From an uncultured Eubacterium sp. (GTDB lineage Bacteria > Bacillota > Clostridia > Lachnospirales > Lachnospiraceae): a stretch of DNA of 64,000 bases. Under the pieces are notes generated by a model. That model saw nothing but the letters and a program-made list of their open reading frames with translations. It was not told where the DNA came from and searched no databases. Shown here piece by piece: positions 43,723 to 52,217 of this stretch. The position numbers and the translations under genes were made by a program. The DNA lies in the NCBI GenBank assembly GCA_910584345.1, contig CAJTZX010000006.1, positions 20,620-84,619 on the forward strand, in the 5' to 3' direction. The stretch's first letter is position 1. Every line of letters starts with the position of its first letter.

Positions 43723-46700
43723 TCACCCAAAGCAGCTCCGGTATTGTTTCAGGACATGTTCCCTGTTTTTTCCATGTATAAAATAATAATCGATCTGTCC
43801 GCTCCCATCTGTATACACATAAGTGCCATACATTGGAATCGTACAGCAGATAGCTGTCCGTTCCGCTGCCACACCAATTCCATATCCATGTTCAGAAACG
43901 ATCAGCGGCATACGCATCTTTTTCCCTCCAAAGCTGATATATCTTGCCTTTTGGTTCATACGTTCCAGATCGTCGGCCAGAAGTCCCTTTATAAATAACG
44001 GTTCGTTCTTTTGCCAGTCAAAATAGACCCAATGCTGCGACGTATCATCTATCCTTTCAGACTGGCGCGGCAGTGTGGCTTTTTCTGACAGCAATAATTT
44101 TTTCTGAAGGTCAAAATACTGCAACGCCCCTGTTTTTTTGTCGACTTGGACATTCAGACTGCCAGTTACAACCTCTACCAGATATTTTCCATCTTTGATT
44201 GTCCAAAAACCAGCTTGCTCCGGCTGCGGATTCCAATATCCGGGTTCAAATTGTGTCATATTTCCTTTTCGAAACTGTACGCGAATCACTTCATCCTGTA
44301 TCGGCGTCAGCCGCAGCGTCCCATAACTGCTGAGCAATTCCACATATTCTTTCGTTTTCCTTACCATACGTATGGAATTGTCAATATGGCCATGTCCCTT
44401 TGGCCGCAGCATACTGCTGTCCGGACATTGTCCAAACTGATACGGTGATAAATTCACAGGAACATCTTTTTGCATTTTTTCTTCTTTTTTTCTGATGACT
44501 GCAGCGCTTTTTCCCGCTGTGTAATCCGGCATTTTATATAGGGAACCGCCTGTTTTTAAAGCGGGCGCTTTTAGTTTTGCTGTGTTCTGCCTCGGATTTT
44601 TTTGAGGTGCATTTGCCGGTTTTTGTACCTGGATAGGCTTTGGCCCAAAATAACTACGTGCCGTCCGCTCTTTTTCTCCCTGCTTTGCTTTTAAAAGCTC
44701 CTGTTCTCTTTCTGTAATTTCTTCCTTCTGATACCGTATAGCTTCTTTTCTTACTTCGTTTTCCAACGACTGCATTCGTTTTTCTTCTGAAACAGGCTTT
44801 GCGATCAGGTCTGTCAGATTTCCCAGATGAACAACTTCCAGCTCATGCAGCGCACGCGTTGCAGCCACATATAAAAGCTTTACATATGCATCTTGTGCCG
44901 GATAGCTGTCCGCAGAAGGATTATACAAAAGTACCGCGTCAAATTCCAGCCCTTTCGTATACTCTACCGGAAGCACCATCACACCGCTGCCAAATTCCGC
45001 AGTTTCCAAATTCGTATCTGCCACTTGGATTTTCTGCCCAAGCATTCTGTTTACTGTCTCTGCCTGTGCTTCATCCCGACAGATCACCGCAACTGTCTCC
45101 CGTCCGTTCTTCTGCCACTCCGTGATACATGTGACCATCTCCTGCAGCATTTCTTCTTCACTGCCACACGCTTTGACACATACCTGTGACCCGTGCCGGC
45201 TGATTGGCTCTACCGGATAAATCGGGAAATTTCCATGACGCAGTATTTCCGTTGCAAAATGAGAGATTTCTACTGTATTACGGTAGCTTTTTTTCAGCAG
45301 GCCAAAACGATCATACGTCCCGGTCAGTATCAATTCCTGGAGCTTTTGCCAATCATTTAATCCATATCCAAAATAAATATTTTGTGACACATCGCCCATT
45401 ATCGTATATGTGCATCCCCGCAGGCAATATTCCAGCACTCCGTAAGCCATCATGCCAAAATCCTGTGCCTCGTCAATAATCACATGCGTCGCTTCCCTCA
45501 CGCCGTCTGTCTCCTTGATGCGTTTATAAATATATGCAAGCGCCGCCAAATCATATACATCAAATTCCTGTTCCTTGTAACGAACTATCTTTCCATTCTG
45601 CCGCTGTGCCTGTAAAAACTGCTCATATACCTCATATATCGATCCTTTCCAGACATCTTTGCCAAAATGCCAGCGCATCGTACACTGCAGCTCTTTTCTC
45701 TCCTTCGCAGTATAAGAAACATGTTTCCCGGACATCTCTGTTTCCAGCCTGGACAGTAAGACCTCATTGAGCATATTGATTCTTCCCTGCATAGAAACCT
45801 GCGGCATCGTTTTAAGATAATCGACAATCTCTGACTTTTTTAATAAAAGCGTTCCATTTTTTTCCACGTACACTTCTGCAACTGGAATCGTCTTTTGTTC
45901 AAAATCTTCGCAAAACTTCACAAGATCCTGAAACCATGTAAAGCTCCCCTTGATACAGGAGCTTCTATCCTTTTTATCTACCGAACAGATCTGAGAGGAA
46001 AGTGGATCCCAGTCTTCATACAATAATCTTGTAAACAGCTCTTCCATCGTCATCTGAGATACGCCGTATACATCCAGATCAGGCAACACGCTCGTAATGT
46101 AATTGAGCAAAATGCGGTTGCTCCCAATAATATAAAAATCCTGCGGACGGAACTGTTCTTCGTAATTGTATAAAATGTACGAAATGCGATGCATTGCTAC
46201 TGTTGTTTTTCCGGAACCTGCCACCCCCTGCACGATCAGGTTCGTTTTTGGAGACTGCCTGATAATTGCATTCTGTTCTTTTTGTATCGTGGCAATGATT
46301 TCCCCCAAAACCGCCTTTTTACTTTTTGCCAGATATTGTGTTAACAGATCGTCATTTGCCACTACATCCGAATCATAAAAATCTTTTAGCCTGTCATTCT
46401 CAATCTCATAGGTACGCTTTCTTTTTAAATCAATTGCAAAGCACCCTTCATTTTTTACCTTGTACGTGCATGGGCCAATCGCATTTTCATAATAAACCGA
46501 AGCAATCGGCGCCCGCCAGTCTATCACCAGCGGATATGCATCACTGTCTGAAATGCCTGTCCGCCCAATATAATAAGATTCTGCCTGCTTTTGCTTAGGA
46601 TCTTTAAAATCAATTCGTCCAAAGTATGGTTTTTTCCGTGCTTTCTGACAGCGCAGCAAGTCACGTCTGTTTTCCTGTATCTGAGAATGCGTATTATGAA

Positions 46701-46893
46701 ACAATGCAAGCGCTTCTTTATCTTTTGTGCCATAAACTTCCATCAGATCATCCAGTTCGTCTGTCAGCTGACGGATATATGTTTCTGTTCTTGTCAGATT
46801 TTTCTGCGCCACACGAATAATCCGAGCCAGCTGCGCTTCTTCTTCCTTCCTAGTCAGACCGGGTATCGGGTGAGTTTTTTTTGCTGCTTTCAT
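43723..46893 (-). CDS. HelD-like UvrD/Rep helicase fused to a GH31 N-terminal-like domain
   Basis: A 1056-residue protein. Residues 1 to about 710 match HelD, the ATPase that pries RNA polymerase from DNA: Walker A GVAGSGKT (223-230), HVIIDEAQDFG, IMGDVSQNIYFGYG, KGLEFDAVLLYNPSAD and YVAATRALHELEVV. A Lys/Gln-rich linker follows (about 710-840). Residues 843-1056 are unrelated to HelD and resemble the N-terminal sugar-binding sandwich of family 31 glycosidases, ending where the catalytic barrel would begin. No internal start with a ribosome site was found at the junction. AGGAGG precedes the ATG. Confidence 0.85.
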   Translation of the reverse strand: MKAAKKTHPIPGLTRKEEEAQLARIIRVAQKNLTRTETYIRQLTDELDDLMEVYGTKDKEALALFHNTHSQIQENRRDLLRCQKARKKPYFGRIDFKDPKQKQAESYYIGRTGISDSDAYPLVIDWRAPIASVYYENAIGPCTYKVKNEGCFAIDLKRKRTYEIENDRLKDFYDSDVVANDDLLTQYLAKSKKAVLGEIIATIQKEQNAIIRQSPKTNLIVQGVAGSGKTTVAMHRISYILYNYEEQFRPQDFYIIGSNRILLNYITSVLPDLDVYGVSQMTMEELFTRLLYEDWDPLSSQICSVDKKDRSSCIKGSFTWFQDLVKFCEDFEQKTIPVAEVYVEKNGTLLLKKSEIVDYLKTMPQVSMQGRINMLNEVLLSRLETEMSGKHVSYTAKERKELQCTMRWHFGKDVWKGSIYEVYEQFLQAQRQNGKIVRYKEQEFDVYDLAALAYIYKRIKETDGVREATHVIIDEAQDFGMMAYGVLEYCLRGCTYTIMGDVSQNIYFGYGLNDWQKLQELILTGTYDRFGLLKKSYRNTVEISHFATEILRHGNFPIYPVEPISRHGSQVCVKACGSEEEMLQEMVTCITEWQKNGRETVAVICRDEAQAETVNRMLGQKIQVADTNLETAEFGSGVMVLPVEYTKGLEFDAVLLYNPSADSYPAQDAYVKLLYVAATRALHELEVVHLGNLTDLIAKPVSEEKRMQSLENEVRKEAIRYQKEEITEREQELLKAKQGEKERTARSYFGPKPIQVQKPANAPQKNPRQNTAKLKAPALKTGGSLYKMPDYTAGKSAAVIRKKEEKMQKDVPVNLSPYQFGQCPDSSMLRPKGHGHIDNSIRMVRKTKEYVELLSSYGTLRLTPIQDEVIRVQFRKGNMTQFEPGYWNPQPEQAGFWTIKDGKYLVEVVTGSLNVQVDKKTGALQYFDLQKKLLLSEKATLPRQSERIDDTSQHWVYFDWQKNEPLFIKGLLADDLERMNQKARYISFGGKKMRMPLIVSEHGYGIGVAAERTAICCTIPMYGTYVYTDGSGQIDYYFIHGKNREHVLKQYRSCFG
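43726..44367 (-). other. GH31 N-terminal-like domain within the helicase gene
   Basis: Encodes residues 843-1056. Features typical of the glycosidase family 31 N-terminal region are GTLRLTPIQDEVIRVQF at the start, then LVEVVTGSLNVQVDKKTGAL and MPLIVSEHGYGIGVA. DGSGQIDYYFIHGKNREHVL and a terminal QYRSCFG close it. In true enzymes the last motif is followed directly by the TIM barrel, which is absent. The assignment is by motif memory and needs a profile search. Confidence 0.65.
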
Positions 46894-46962
46894 CTTCTCC
46901 TCCTATTCCATAAGGGACCGTAAATAGATCCTATCATTTTACTTACCGTTCCTAAATATATC

Positions 46963-47001
46963 AACTCCCTTGTCCTCTCAATGATAAGGGACAAGGGAGT
47001 T
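46963..47001. promoter_or_regulatory. Perfect hairpin at the start of the helicase transcript
   Basis: AACTCCCTTGTCC (46963-46975) pairs perfectly with GGACAAGGGAGTT (46989-47001). The candidate promoter at 47015-47043 would place the 5' end a few bases before it, so the stem would cap the mRNA leader. It could also be a terminator for the upstream membrane-protein gene, although no strong T-run follows on the minus strand. Confidence 0.6.
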
Positions 47002-47014
47002 TTTCATTACGTGT

Positions 47015-47043
47015 ATTATACCTCTTTCCATACATTTCTTCAA
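47015..47043 (-). promoter_or_regulatory. Promoter of the helicase-fusion gene
   Basis: TTGAAG (47038-47043) and TATAAT (47015-47020) are 17 bp apart on the minus strand, about 120 nt before the ATG at 46893. Confidence 0.65.
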
Positions 47044-47169
47044 TAAAAACATACTGCACAGATATCTGACAAAATGGTAGTAATTTTAAATCCAAATTTC
47101 TTCCACGTGTATATTTCTTTTATGATCCTTCATACAAACTGCTCCATTCTTTTGCCGTATTCGCTTATC

Positions 47170-47832
47170 TTATACATCCTGTCTGTAAATCTGAACACCC
47201 ATCCAAATCATCCACACATAAGCCAATGTCTTCGGTATCATTAACATACCAATGATCGGCAATACTCCACTGAGCAAAACAACGGGCAGATAAAATCCGA
47301 AAGAAAGCGTTACGGCAAGCGGCATAAATCGAAATGCCAAAAGTCCCGTCTTTTTCGTTTCAAGCGCAAAAATAACAATGATAATCATCCCCATAACCGC
47401 AAATGGCACATTCCGAAGAATTCCATTAGCCAATGGCTGTCGGTATGTAAGCCACTCATTCTGCGGAAGCAAACAAAAACCGATTCGAAAAGCAGCTAAA
47501 ACATAAAGTATTACTGTTAAATAGCTGCGTCCTTCTATTTTAAAATAGTCGCGCCAAACAGCGTACAGTATCAAATAAAAGATTGTCATTGTAATCGATG
47601 TTACAAATTTTCCAATCCCAAGCGCAACTGCATTTGCCTCCAGACCTGTGGTAAACAAGGCATAGCTGCGCGGCAACAGATGAAATGCATCTCCGGCTCC
47701 TAACAACGCCGCCATCCATCCTAATTTTTTTACTAACGGTGTTGTCCCTCGTAACAGCATCGTGAAACCTGATGAAAGTGCAAATCCAAGATATAAAATA
47801 TCAAAAATAGTTTCTGCTATTGCCTGTGGCAT
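47170..47832 (-). CDS. Seven-helix membrane protein of unknown function
   Basis: A 220-residue hydrophobic protein with about seven predicted membrane helices and short loops. GDAFHLLPRSYAL after helix 2 puts an Asp, a His and an Arg near the membrane face. I do not recognise the family. ATG 47832 follows GGAGGG by six bases. It lies downstream of the TetR gene, with a 175-bp tandem repeat array in between, so it is the best candidate target of that regulator. Confidence 0.75.
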   Translation of the reverse strand: MPQAIAETIFDILYLGFALSSGFTMLLRGTTPLVKKLGWMAALLGAGDAFHLLPRSYALFTTGLEANAVALGIGKFVTSITMTIFYLILYAVWRDYFKIEGRSYLTVILYVLAAFRIGFCLLPQNEWLTYRQPLANGILRNVPFAVMGMIIIVIFALETKKTGLLAFRFMPLAVTLSFGFYLPVVLLSGVLPIIGMLMIPKTLAYVWMIWMGVQIYRQDV

Positions 47833-47855
47833 AATAATCCCTCCTGTCATTTCAC

Positions 47856-48031
47856 TATTATAAGATCTTTTTTACAGTATCTTTATTATAAGATCTTTCT
47901 TACAGTATTTTTCTTTTCGTATCTTTATCATAATATCATTCTTACGGTATCTTTCTTTTCGTATCTTTAATTATTAAATATCTTTCTTACAATATTTTTT
48001 GCATCTTTATTAAAATATCCTTATTTGTATG
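47856..48031. repeat. AT-rich tandem repeat array upstream of the membrane-protein gene
   Basis: Five imperfect units begin at 47856, 47884, 47926, 47968 and 48008. The spacings are 28, 42, 42 and 40 bp. The core reads TATTATAAGATCTTTCTTAC then AGTATCTTTCTTTTCGTATC. On the minus strand each unit carries a -10-like box such as TATAAT or TTATGA. It ends 24 bp before the membrane-protein start and must lie in its leader or promoter. Confidence 0.8.
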
Positions 48032-48058
48032 TTATTTTTTATCATTTCTATGATTATC

Positions 48059-48616
48059 TTATAACTGCCGATAAATCATACGCTGAATAACACGAATGAA
48101 AAACTCTGTTTGAGAACCTTCCGTTTTTAACAGTTCCATCAAATTCATTCGAATAAACTCAGAAAATTGTTCTTTGGTAAAGCTGTCGTCCCAAATATCA
48201 TTCCAAATATTGGGGTCCTGCTCCATGCGCCTTAAAAGCATCTGTTTGAGTTCTTCTTGTGCAGACGCCATTGATTCCTGTCCTGCCAGACGTACGCCGC
48301 CCAAACGATTCATCCATTCTCCGGCTGGCTTGCGGATTCTTTCCTTTAAATAAAGAATCATTTCTAACAGCGCTTCACAAAAAGATTCTGCAGAAATGGC
48401 TGCATCCATTTCTAAAAGCGTCTGTTTCCAGTACTCCTTTGTCAGTATGAGAAGAATTTCATCTTTACCGGAAAAATAATTGTACACGGTGCCGCTCGCC
48501 ACACCGGCTTTTTTTGAAATGGAACGAATATTCAGTTTGTCTATTCCCTCTTCCTCTGCAAGCACACGGGCAGTATTTAATAACTTCTGCCTTAGCGAAT
48601 CATCTTTCTTTTTCAT
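48059..48616 (-). CDS. TetR family transcriptional regulator
   Basis: A 185-residue regulator. The N-terminal DNA-binding domain (about 1-60) has SISKKAGVASGTVYNYFSGKDEIL, and an all-helical ligand domain follows. ATG 48616 follows AAAGGGG closely; the frame is open for 48 further codons upstream without a site. Its promoter is flanked by two identical palindromes, which suggests autoregulation. The ligand is unknown; the neighbouring membrane protein is a likely target. Confidence 0.9.
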   Translation of the reverse strand: MKKKDDSLRQKLLNTARVLAEEEGIDKLNIRSISKKAGVASGTVYNYFSGKDEILLILTKEYWKQTLLEMDAAISAESFCEALLEMILYLKERIRKPAGEWMNRLGGVRLAGQESMASAQEELKQMLLRRMEQDPNIWNDIWDDSFTKEQFSEFIRMNLMELLKTEGSQTEFFIRVIQRMIYRQL

Positions 48617-48748
48617 AATCCCCTTTCTGCCTGGCACTACCCCAATGAAACCAGTTCGCAGCACACAGAAACATACATATAAACAACCGATGATATGTTT
48701 CTGGCTCCTTTCGTATTTGTTATGTTTTCTGTGCAAATTCATTTTTCT

Positions 48749-48758
48749 GAACATGTTC
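48749..48758. promoter_or_regulatory. Operator 1 (proximal) of the TetR promoter
   Basis: Perfect palindrome GAACATGTTC inside CTGAACATGTTCA, just downstream of the -10 box and over the likely transcription start. Confidence 0.65.
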
Positions 48759-48764
48759 ACTTAT

Positions 48765-48793
48765 ATTGTAATAACTAAAAATGGTTTTGTCAA
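48765..48793 (-). promoter_or_regulatory. Promoter of the TetR gene
   Basis: Consensus TTGACA (48788-48793) and TACAAT (48765-48770) are 17 bp apart on the minus strand. The leader of about 140 nt before the tetR start has no recognisable RNA motif. Confidence 0.75.
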
Positions 48794-48802
48794 TATATTT
48801 CT

Positions 48803-48812
48803 GAACATGTTC
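48803..48812. promoter_or_regulatory. Operator 2 (distal) of the TetR promoter
   Basis: A second perfect GAACATGTTC, again within TTCTGAACATGTTCA, lies just upstream of the -35 box and 54 bp from operator 1. That is about five helical turns, so both sites face the same side of the DNA. Confidence 0.65.
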
Positions 48813-48921
48813 ATTTCTAATTTGATTCATGACGCTTTGCAGCAGCTCAATGCGTGATCCAAACTGTTACGACGATTCCAGTCATTGAATCTAACAGTTT
48901 AAGAAAACTTTTTCAGCATAA
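48813..48921. other. Intergenic stretch between the tetR promoter and the nucleotidase terminator
   Basis: Contains an inverted repeat, AAACTGTTA near 48862 with TAACAGTTT near 48892. This segment also resembles 51551-51580 downstream of queT (AAACTGTTACG, then TCCAG and CATTG). No gene is seen. Confidence 0.4.
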
Positions 48922-48952
48922 AAGGAGCAGCAGTATCACACTGCCGCTCCTT
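48922..48952 (-). terminator. Terminator of the 5'-nucleotidase gene
   Basis: AAGGAGC and GCAGT (48922-48934) pair with ACTGC and GCTCCTT (48940-48952), with one internal mismatch. On the minus strand TTTTATG follows. Confidence 0.7.
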
Positions 48953-49006
48953 AAATCTCTATGATATATAACCAGATTCTACCACGTTTTCTACCGTTTT
49001 GTTCTC

Positions 49007-51061
49007 CTATTTCTGCTTTACCGTAAGCTTACATGATACGCTCTTTCCATTGATTTTGGCCTGAATCGTCGTCGTACCAGCTGCTTTTGCCGTTACTTTC
49101 CCTTTGCTCGTCACTGCCGCCACTGCTGTATTGCTGGAAGTCCATGTTACATCACCTTTTAAGCCATAAGCCTTTGCTTTAAATGTATATGTCTTCCCAA
49201 CTGTCAGCTGTTTTGTAGAAGCAGTCATTTTAACTGTCGGATTTTTAACCGTAACTTTTATTTTCAACTTATAAGTTGTATCATTCTGCGTTACCTTTAC
49301 AGTAATGACAGCCGTTCCTTTTGCCTTTGCAGTTACTTTGCCTTTCTGATCTACTACGGCAATTTTCTTATTATTAGAGCTGTAAACAACTTTTGCATCA
49401 TCTGCCAGTCCGTTGATCTTTACCGTGAACTTCTGACCTGCATAAGCTGTCTTCTTATCTGCCGCACTCGGAACTTCTGCAGGTTTTGCAGCTTCCACAA
49501 AACGCGGCTTTGCATCTATGACAAGTGGACCTTCTTTTCCTAGTTCTTTCACTTTTTCAATAAGCGAAATATTATCAGCTACATTCGTATTCACTGAAGA
49601 TACCCTGTCTTCAACAAATGCGGAATACTTATTTCCACCTGTTGCCAGATATTCGTTCGTAACAAGCGAATATGTCTTTTCCGGATCAATCAAAGTTCCG
49701 TCTGCCAGACGCACATCAAATACCTGCTGATCTTCCGAGAGACTCAGGTCATACTTTGCAGTCAGGCCGGACATCTGCATATTTGAAGAATCATTACCAA
49801 CAACCTGCTCTAACAATTTTACAATCTGGCTGCCGGTCATCTCAATCTTATAAATGAGATTGCCAAACGGTGCTACCGTATAAATATCATTAACCGTCAG
49901 CTTCTTTGCTTCAAAATTGGTACGAATGCCGCCATCATTACAAAATGCAAAATCTACATCTTCATCATAGCGCATCATATCTGTAATCCAGTTGCCCATT
50001 ACAGATGTTAATGATCCTTCCAGCAAAGTTCTCTCAAGCGCCACCGGAAGTTCTGCAATTTCTTCATTTAACAGTGGTGCAACTTCTTCCACTGCCGTAT
50101 TGGAAATCTTAAGAATCTCTTCGTCAAAATCTGCTTTGTTTGCTTCCGAGTATTTTAATTTGTCAGCATTCTCATAAATATCAATGTATTCCGGTGTTGA
50201 TACAGATACTTTGTTGTCAGCCCCAATCGTCATTGTCGCTGTCGCAAAACCTCTTGCCTCCCGATTGCCCTGTCCGTAAGGAATGCCGTTGCTTCCTGTG
50301 CCGACCTTGATCTGATGGGAATGTCCGCCAAACAGTACATCAATATAACCTGCTTCAAACTTCTCTACTGCTTCCTGCGCATCATCATGTGCCAAGACAA
50401 TTACTGCGTCCGCTTCCCCTTTTGTTTTTAAATCTTTTGCGAGATTATTCACTAAAGATGCATCTTCGCTGATCGTATACGGAGCAATTCGCTCAGCCAT
50501 AATGTCTGCAGAATATTCGTCCGCCCATCCAATGACCGCAATCTTTTTGCCGTTTCTTTCGATCACTGTATACGGCTTTGCAAAATCAACCAGCTTTCCG
50601 GTTTCTTTTACAAAAATATTGCATGCAAGCATTGGAATCTGACTGTCTGCCAGTGTCGCTTCATTCGTTGTAACTTTTTCAATTCCCCAGTCAAACTCAT
50701 GATTGCCTACTGCAGATGCGTCAAACTTCATCGCATCCAATGTCTGGATCAAATACTTTCCAAACGAAAGATTTGATAACGGTGTTCCCTGGAACGTATC
50801 CCCACCATTTAATGCGATAACATCGCCTTTCTCACGATAGTCCTGAAACAGCTTTGCCATATAAGCCATCCGATACTGATACTCAGCTTTGTCACTGCTT
50901 GGTGTCTCAACAAGATGTCCATGGATATCCGTTGTTTCCAGCAGGGTAATGACTACGTCCCCCTCTGCTGCCTGCACCTGATAGGAAGACATACCCGCCA
51001 TTCCCAACATCAATGTCAATGCCAAAAACAAAGACAGCAGCTTTTTCATTTTTTGTAACAT
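49007..51061 (-). CDS. Secreted 5'-nucleotidase / cyclic phosphodiesterase with Big_2 domains
   Basis: A 684-residue exported enzyme with a signal peptide (about 1-31). The metallophosphatase domain shows ETTDIHGHLVE, NGGDTFQGTPLSNLS, VGNHEFDWG and LFGGHSHQI. A 5'-nucleotidase C-terminal domain follows, with FCNDGGIRTNF and VAPFGNLIYKIEMTG. Two Big_2 immunoglobulin-like repeats (about 520-684) end the protein and probably bind the cell surface. It likely releases phosphate and nucleosides from outside nucleotides. GGGAGGG precedes ATG 51061 by six bases. Confidence 0.92.
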   Translation of the reverse strand: MLQKMKKLLSLFLALTLMLGMAGMSSYQVQAAEGDVVITLLETTDIHGHLVETPSSDKAEYQYRMAYMAKLFQDYREKGDVIALNGGDTFQGTPLSNLSFGKYLIQTLDAMKFDASAVGNHEFDWGIEKVTTNEATLADSQIPMLACNIFVKETGKLVDFAKPYTVIERNGKKIAVIGWADEYSADIMAERIAPYTISEDASLVNNLAKDLKTKGEADAVIVLAHDDAQEAVEKFEAGYIDVLFGGHSHQIKVGTGSNGIPYGQGNREARGFATATMTIGADNKVSVSTPEYIDIYENADKLKYSEANKADFDEEILKISNTAVEEVAPLLNEEIAELPVALERTLLEGSLTSVMGNWITDMMRYDEDVDFAFCNDGGIRTNFEAKKLTVNDIYTVAPFGNLIYKIEMTGSQIVKLLEQVVGNDSSNMQMSGLTAKYDLSLSEDQQVFDVRLADGTLIDPEKTYSLVTNEYLATGGNKYSAFVEDRVSSVNTNVADNISLIEKVKELGKEGPLVIDAKPRFVEAAKPAEVPSAADKKTAYAGQKFTVKINGLADDAKVVYSSNNKKIAVVDQKGKVTAKAKGTAVITVKVTQNDTTYKLKIKVTVKNPTVKMTASTKQLTVGKTYTFKAKAYGLKGDVTWTSSNTAVAAVTSKGKVTAKAAGTTTIQAKINGKSVSCKLTVKQK

Positions 51062-51235
51062 AAATTCCCTCCCTTTCCTTTTACTTATAAAATTAGTAAT
51101 ATTGTACAATGAACATTTCATTGTACTTCTAATTCTATAAGAAAAATGACGAAAAAGCAAGGAATTTTTTCCTTTTATTGGAACTTATTTATAAATCACT
51201 GTTGTTTTGAAAACTTCATATAGAAACAGTTTCCA

Positions 51236-51412
51236 TTATTCATTTTTTAGTGGTGGCTGTTGGTATAATTTACGATTAATTTCATTCTTTACGATCTCAA
51301 TCTCCGCTTCCGCTGCTTCGATTCCTCCATTTTTCAAATGACGTTCAATTCTTTCAACTAAAGTAAGCTGATCAAAAAGATTCGCATTTAATTCTTTTTC
51401 ATTTGATGGCAT
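51236..51412 (-). CDS. Small hypothetical protein (58 residues)
   Basis: A short protein with a helical, charged core (LTLVERIERHLKNGGIEAAE and onwards) and an Asn/Pro-rich end. AAAGGAG lies 11 bases before ATG 51412. Upstream codons to 51511 are open but look non-coding. No family recognised. Composition and ribosome site argue for a real gene. Confidence 0.5.
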   Translation of the reverse strand: MPSNEKELNANLFDQLTLVERIERHLKNGGIEAAEAEIEIVKNEINRKLYQQPPLKNE

Positions 51413-51550
51413 ATGATGTCCAACTCCTTTCCTTTTTTCTTCACATAATTTGATATTAACTATTATAACACAACTTTGTATCATTTCCCATATCAAATCT
51501 TTCGCTGTCATTCATCCACTATTATTTTTATGTAGCAGTTTAGATCATCC

Positions 51551-51580
51551 ATGAAACTGTTACGTATCCAGCCATTGGAA
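51551..51580. repeat. Short repeat related to 48862
   Basis: GAAACTGTTACG then ATCCAGCCATTGG, matching CAAACTGTTACG then ATTCCAGTCATTGA at 48861-48888. Both are intergenic. Confidence 0.35.
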
Positions 51581-51593
51581 AGTCTCCGCTCTG

Positions 51594-52094
51594 CTATGAA
51601 ACTGGTTTGAAAATCATATGTTTATATCTGGACAGCGCCATGTAGAGGATCATACCCAAAATACCGCAGGATATGATTTCTCCGATTCCCACAGTCAGCA
51701 TCATAAATGGAATCGGCAAAGGCACCTGATATCCATACTTCAAGACAAATGGCACAATCAGGGAATTTGATACAATTGGTGCAACCGGTGCAAAAAATCG
51801 GTTTTGTCTGCGTAACAGGTAAGTAAATACGGCACCAATCAAGGTGGCAAAACTTCCAAAAATAATATCCAATACCATACATCCGCCCAAAATATTGCTG
51901 AGCAGGCATCCGACAAAAAGTCCTGGAATCGCAGCCGGAGTAAACGCAGGCAGGATCGTTAGCGCTTCTGAAAGACGCACCTGGACTTCTCCATAGGAAA
52001 ACGGTGCAAACGCAAGTGTAATCACCACGTAGACAGCGGCAATCATAGCCGCCTGTGCAAGAAACTGCACAGAAATAGTTTTGTTTTGTTTCAT
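51594..52094 (-). CDS. queT: QueT family transporter subunit (queuosine precursor uptake)
   Basis: A 166-residue membrane protein with about five helices. It matches the substrate-binding component of energy-coupling factor transporters for queuosine precursors; GEVQVRLSEALTILPAFTPAAI is the family signature near residue 35. It needs a shared ECF energising module, not in this window. A promoter and a 117-nt structured leader precede it. Confidence 0.9.
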   Translation of the reverse strand: MKQNKTISVQFLAQAAMIAAVYVVITLAFAPFSYGEVQVRLSEALTILPAFTPAAIPGLFVGCLLSNILGGCMVLDIIFGSFATLIGAVFTYLLRRQNRFFAPVAPIVSNSLIVPFVLKYGYQVPLPIPFMMLTVGIGEIISCGILGMILYMALSRYKHMIFKPVS

Positions 52095-52211
52095 TGTCTG
52101 ATTCTCCTTTAGTTTTGTTTTACGAGTGGAAGGTCTCGAACACTCGATTCATTTTACGCCGGAAATCGGCGGCAAGTCCGCAAAGCCTCTGTTTTTGCGG
52201 ACGATACAACG
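52095..52211 (-). promoter_or_regulatory. Structured queT leader, candidate preQ1-sensing riboswitch
   Basis: The leader can form three hairpins. GTCCGCAAA pairs with TTTGCGGAC (52176-52202). CGCCG pairs with CGGCG (52157-52171). CGAGTG pairs with CACTCG (52123-52146). The last is followed by an A-rich tail with AAAACTAA running into the ribosome site AAGGAG. A short stem followed by an A-rich strand touching the ribosome site is the plan of preQ1 pseudoknots, and queT is a usual preQ1 target. The loop does not fit the class I consensus well, so the class is open. Confidence 0.5.
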
Positions 52212-52217
52212 GATATG

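Noticed and set aside
44367..44400. Helicase and GH31-like region as two separate genes
   Set aside because: No stop, no in-frame start with a ribosome site at the junction; a continuous frame is the simpler reading.
47856..48031. Possible CRISPR array
   Set aside because: Units are directly adjacent without unique spacers, are degenerate and very AT-rich; no cas genes.
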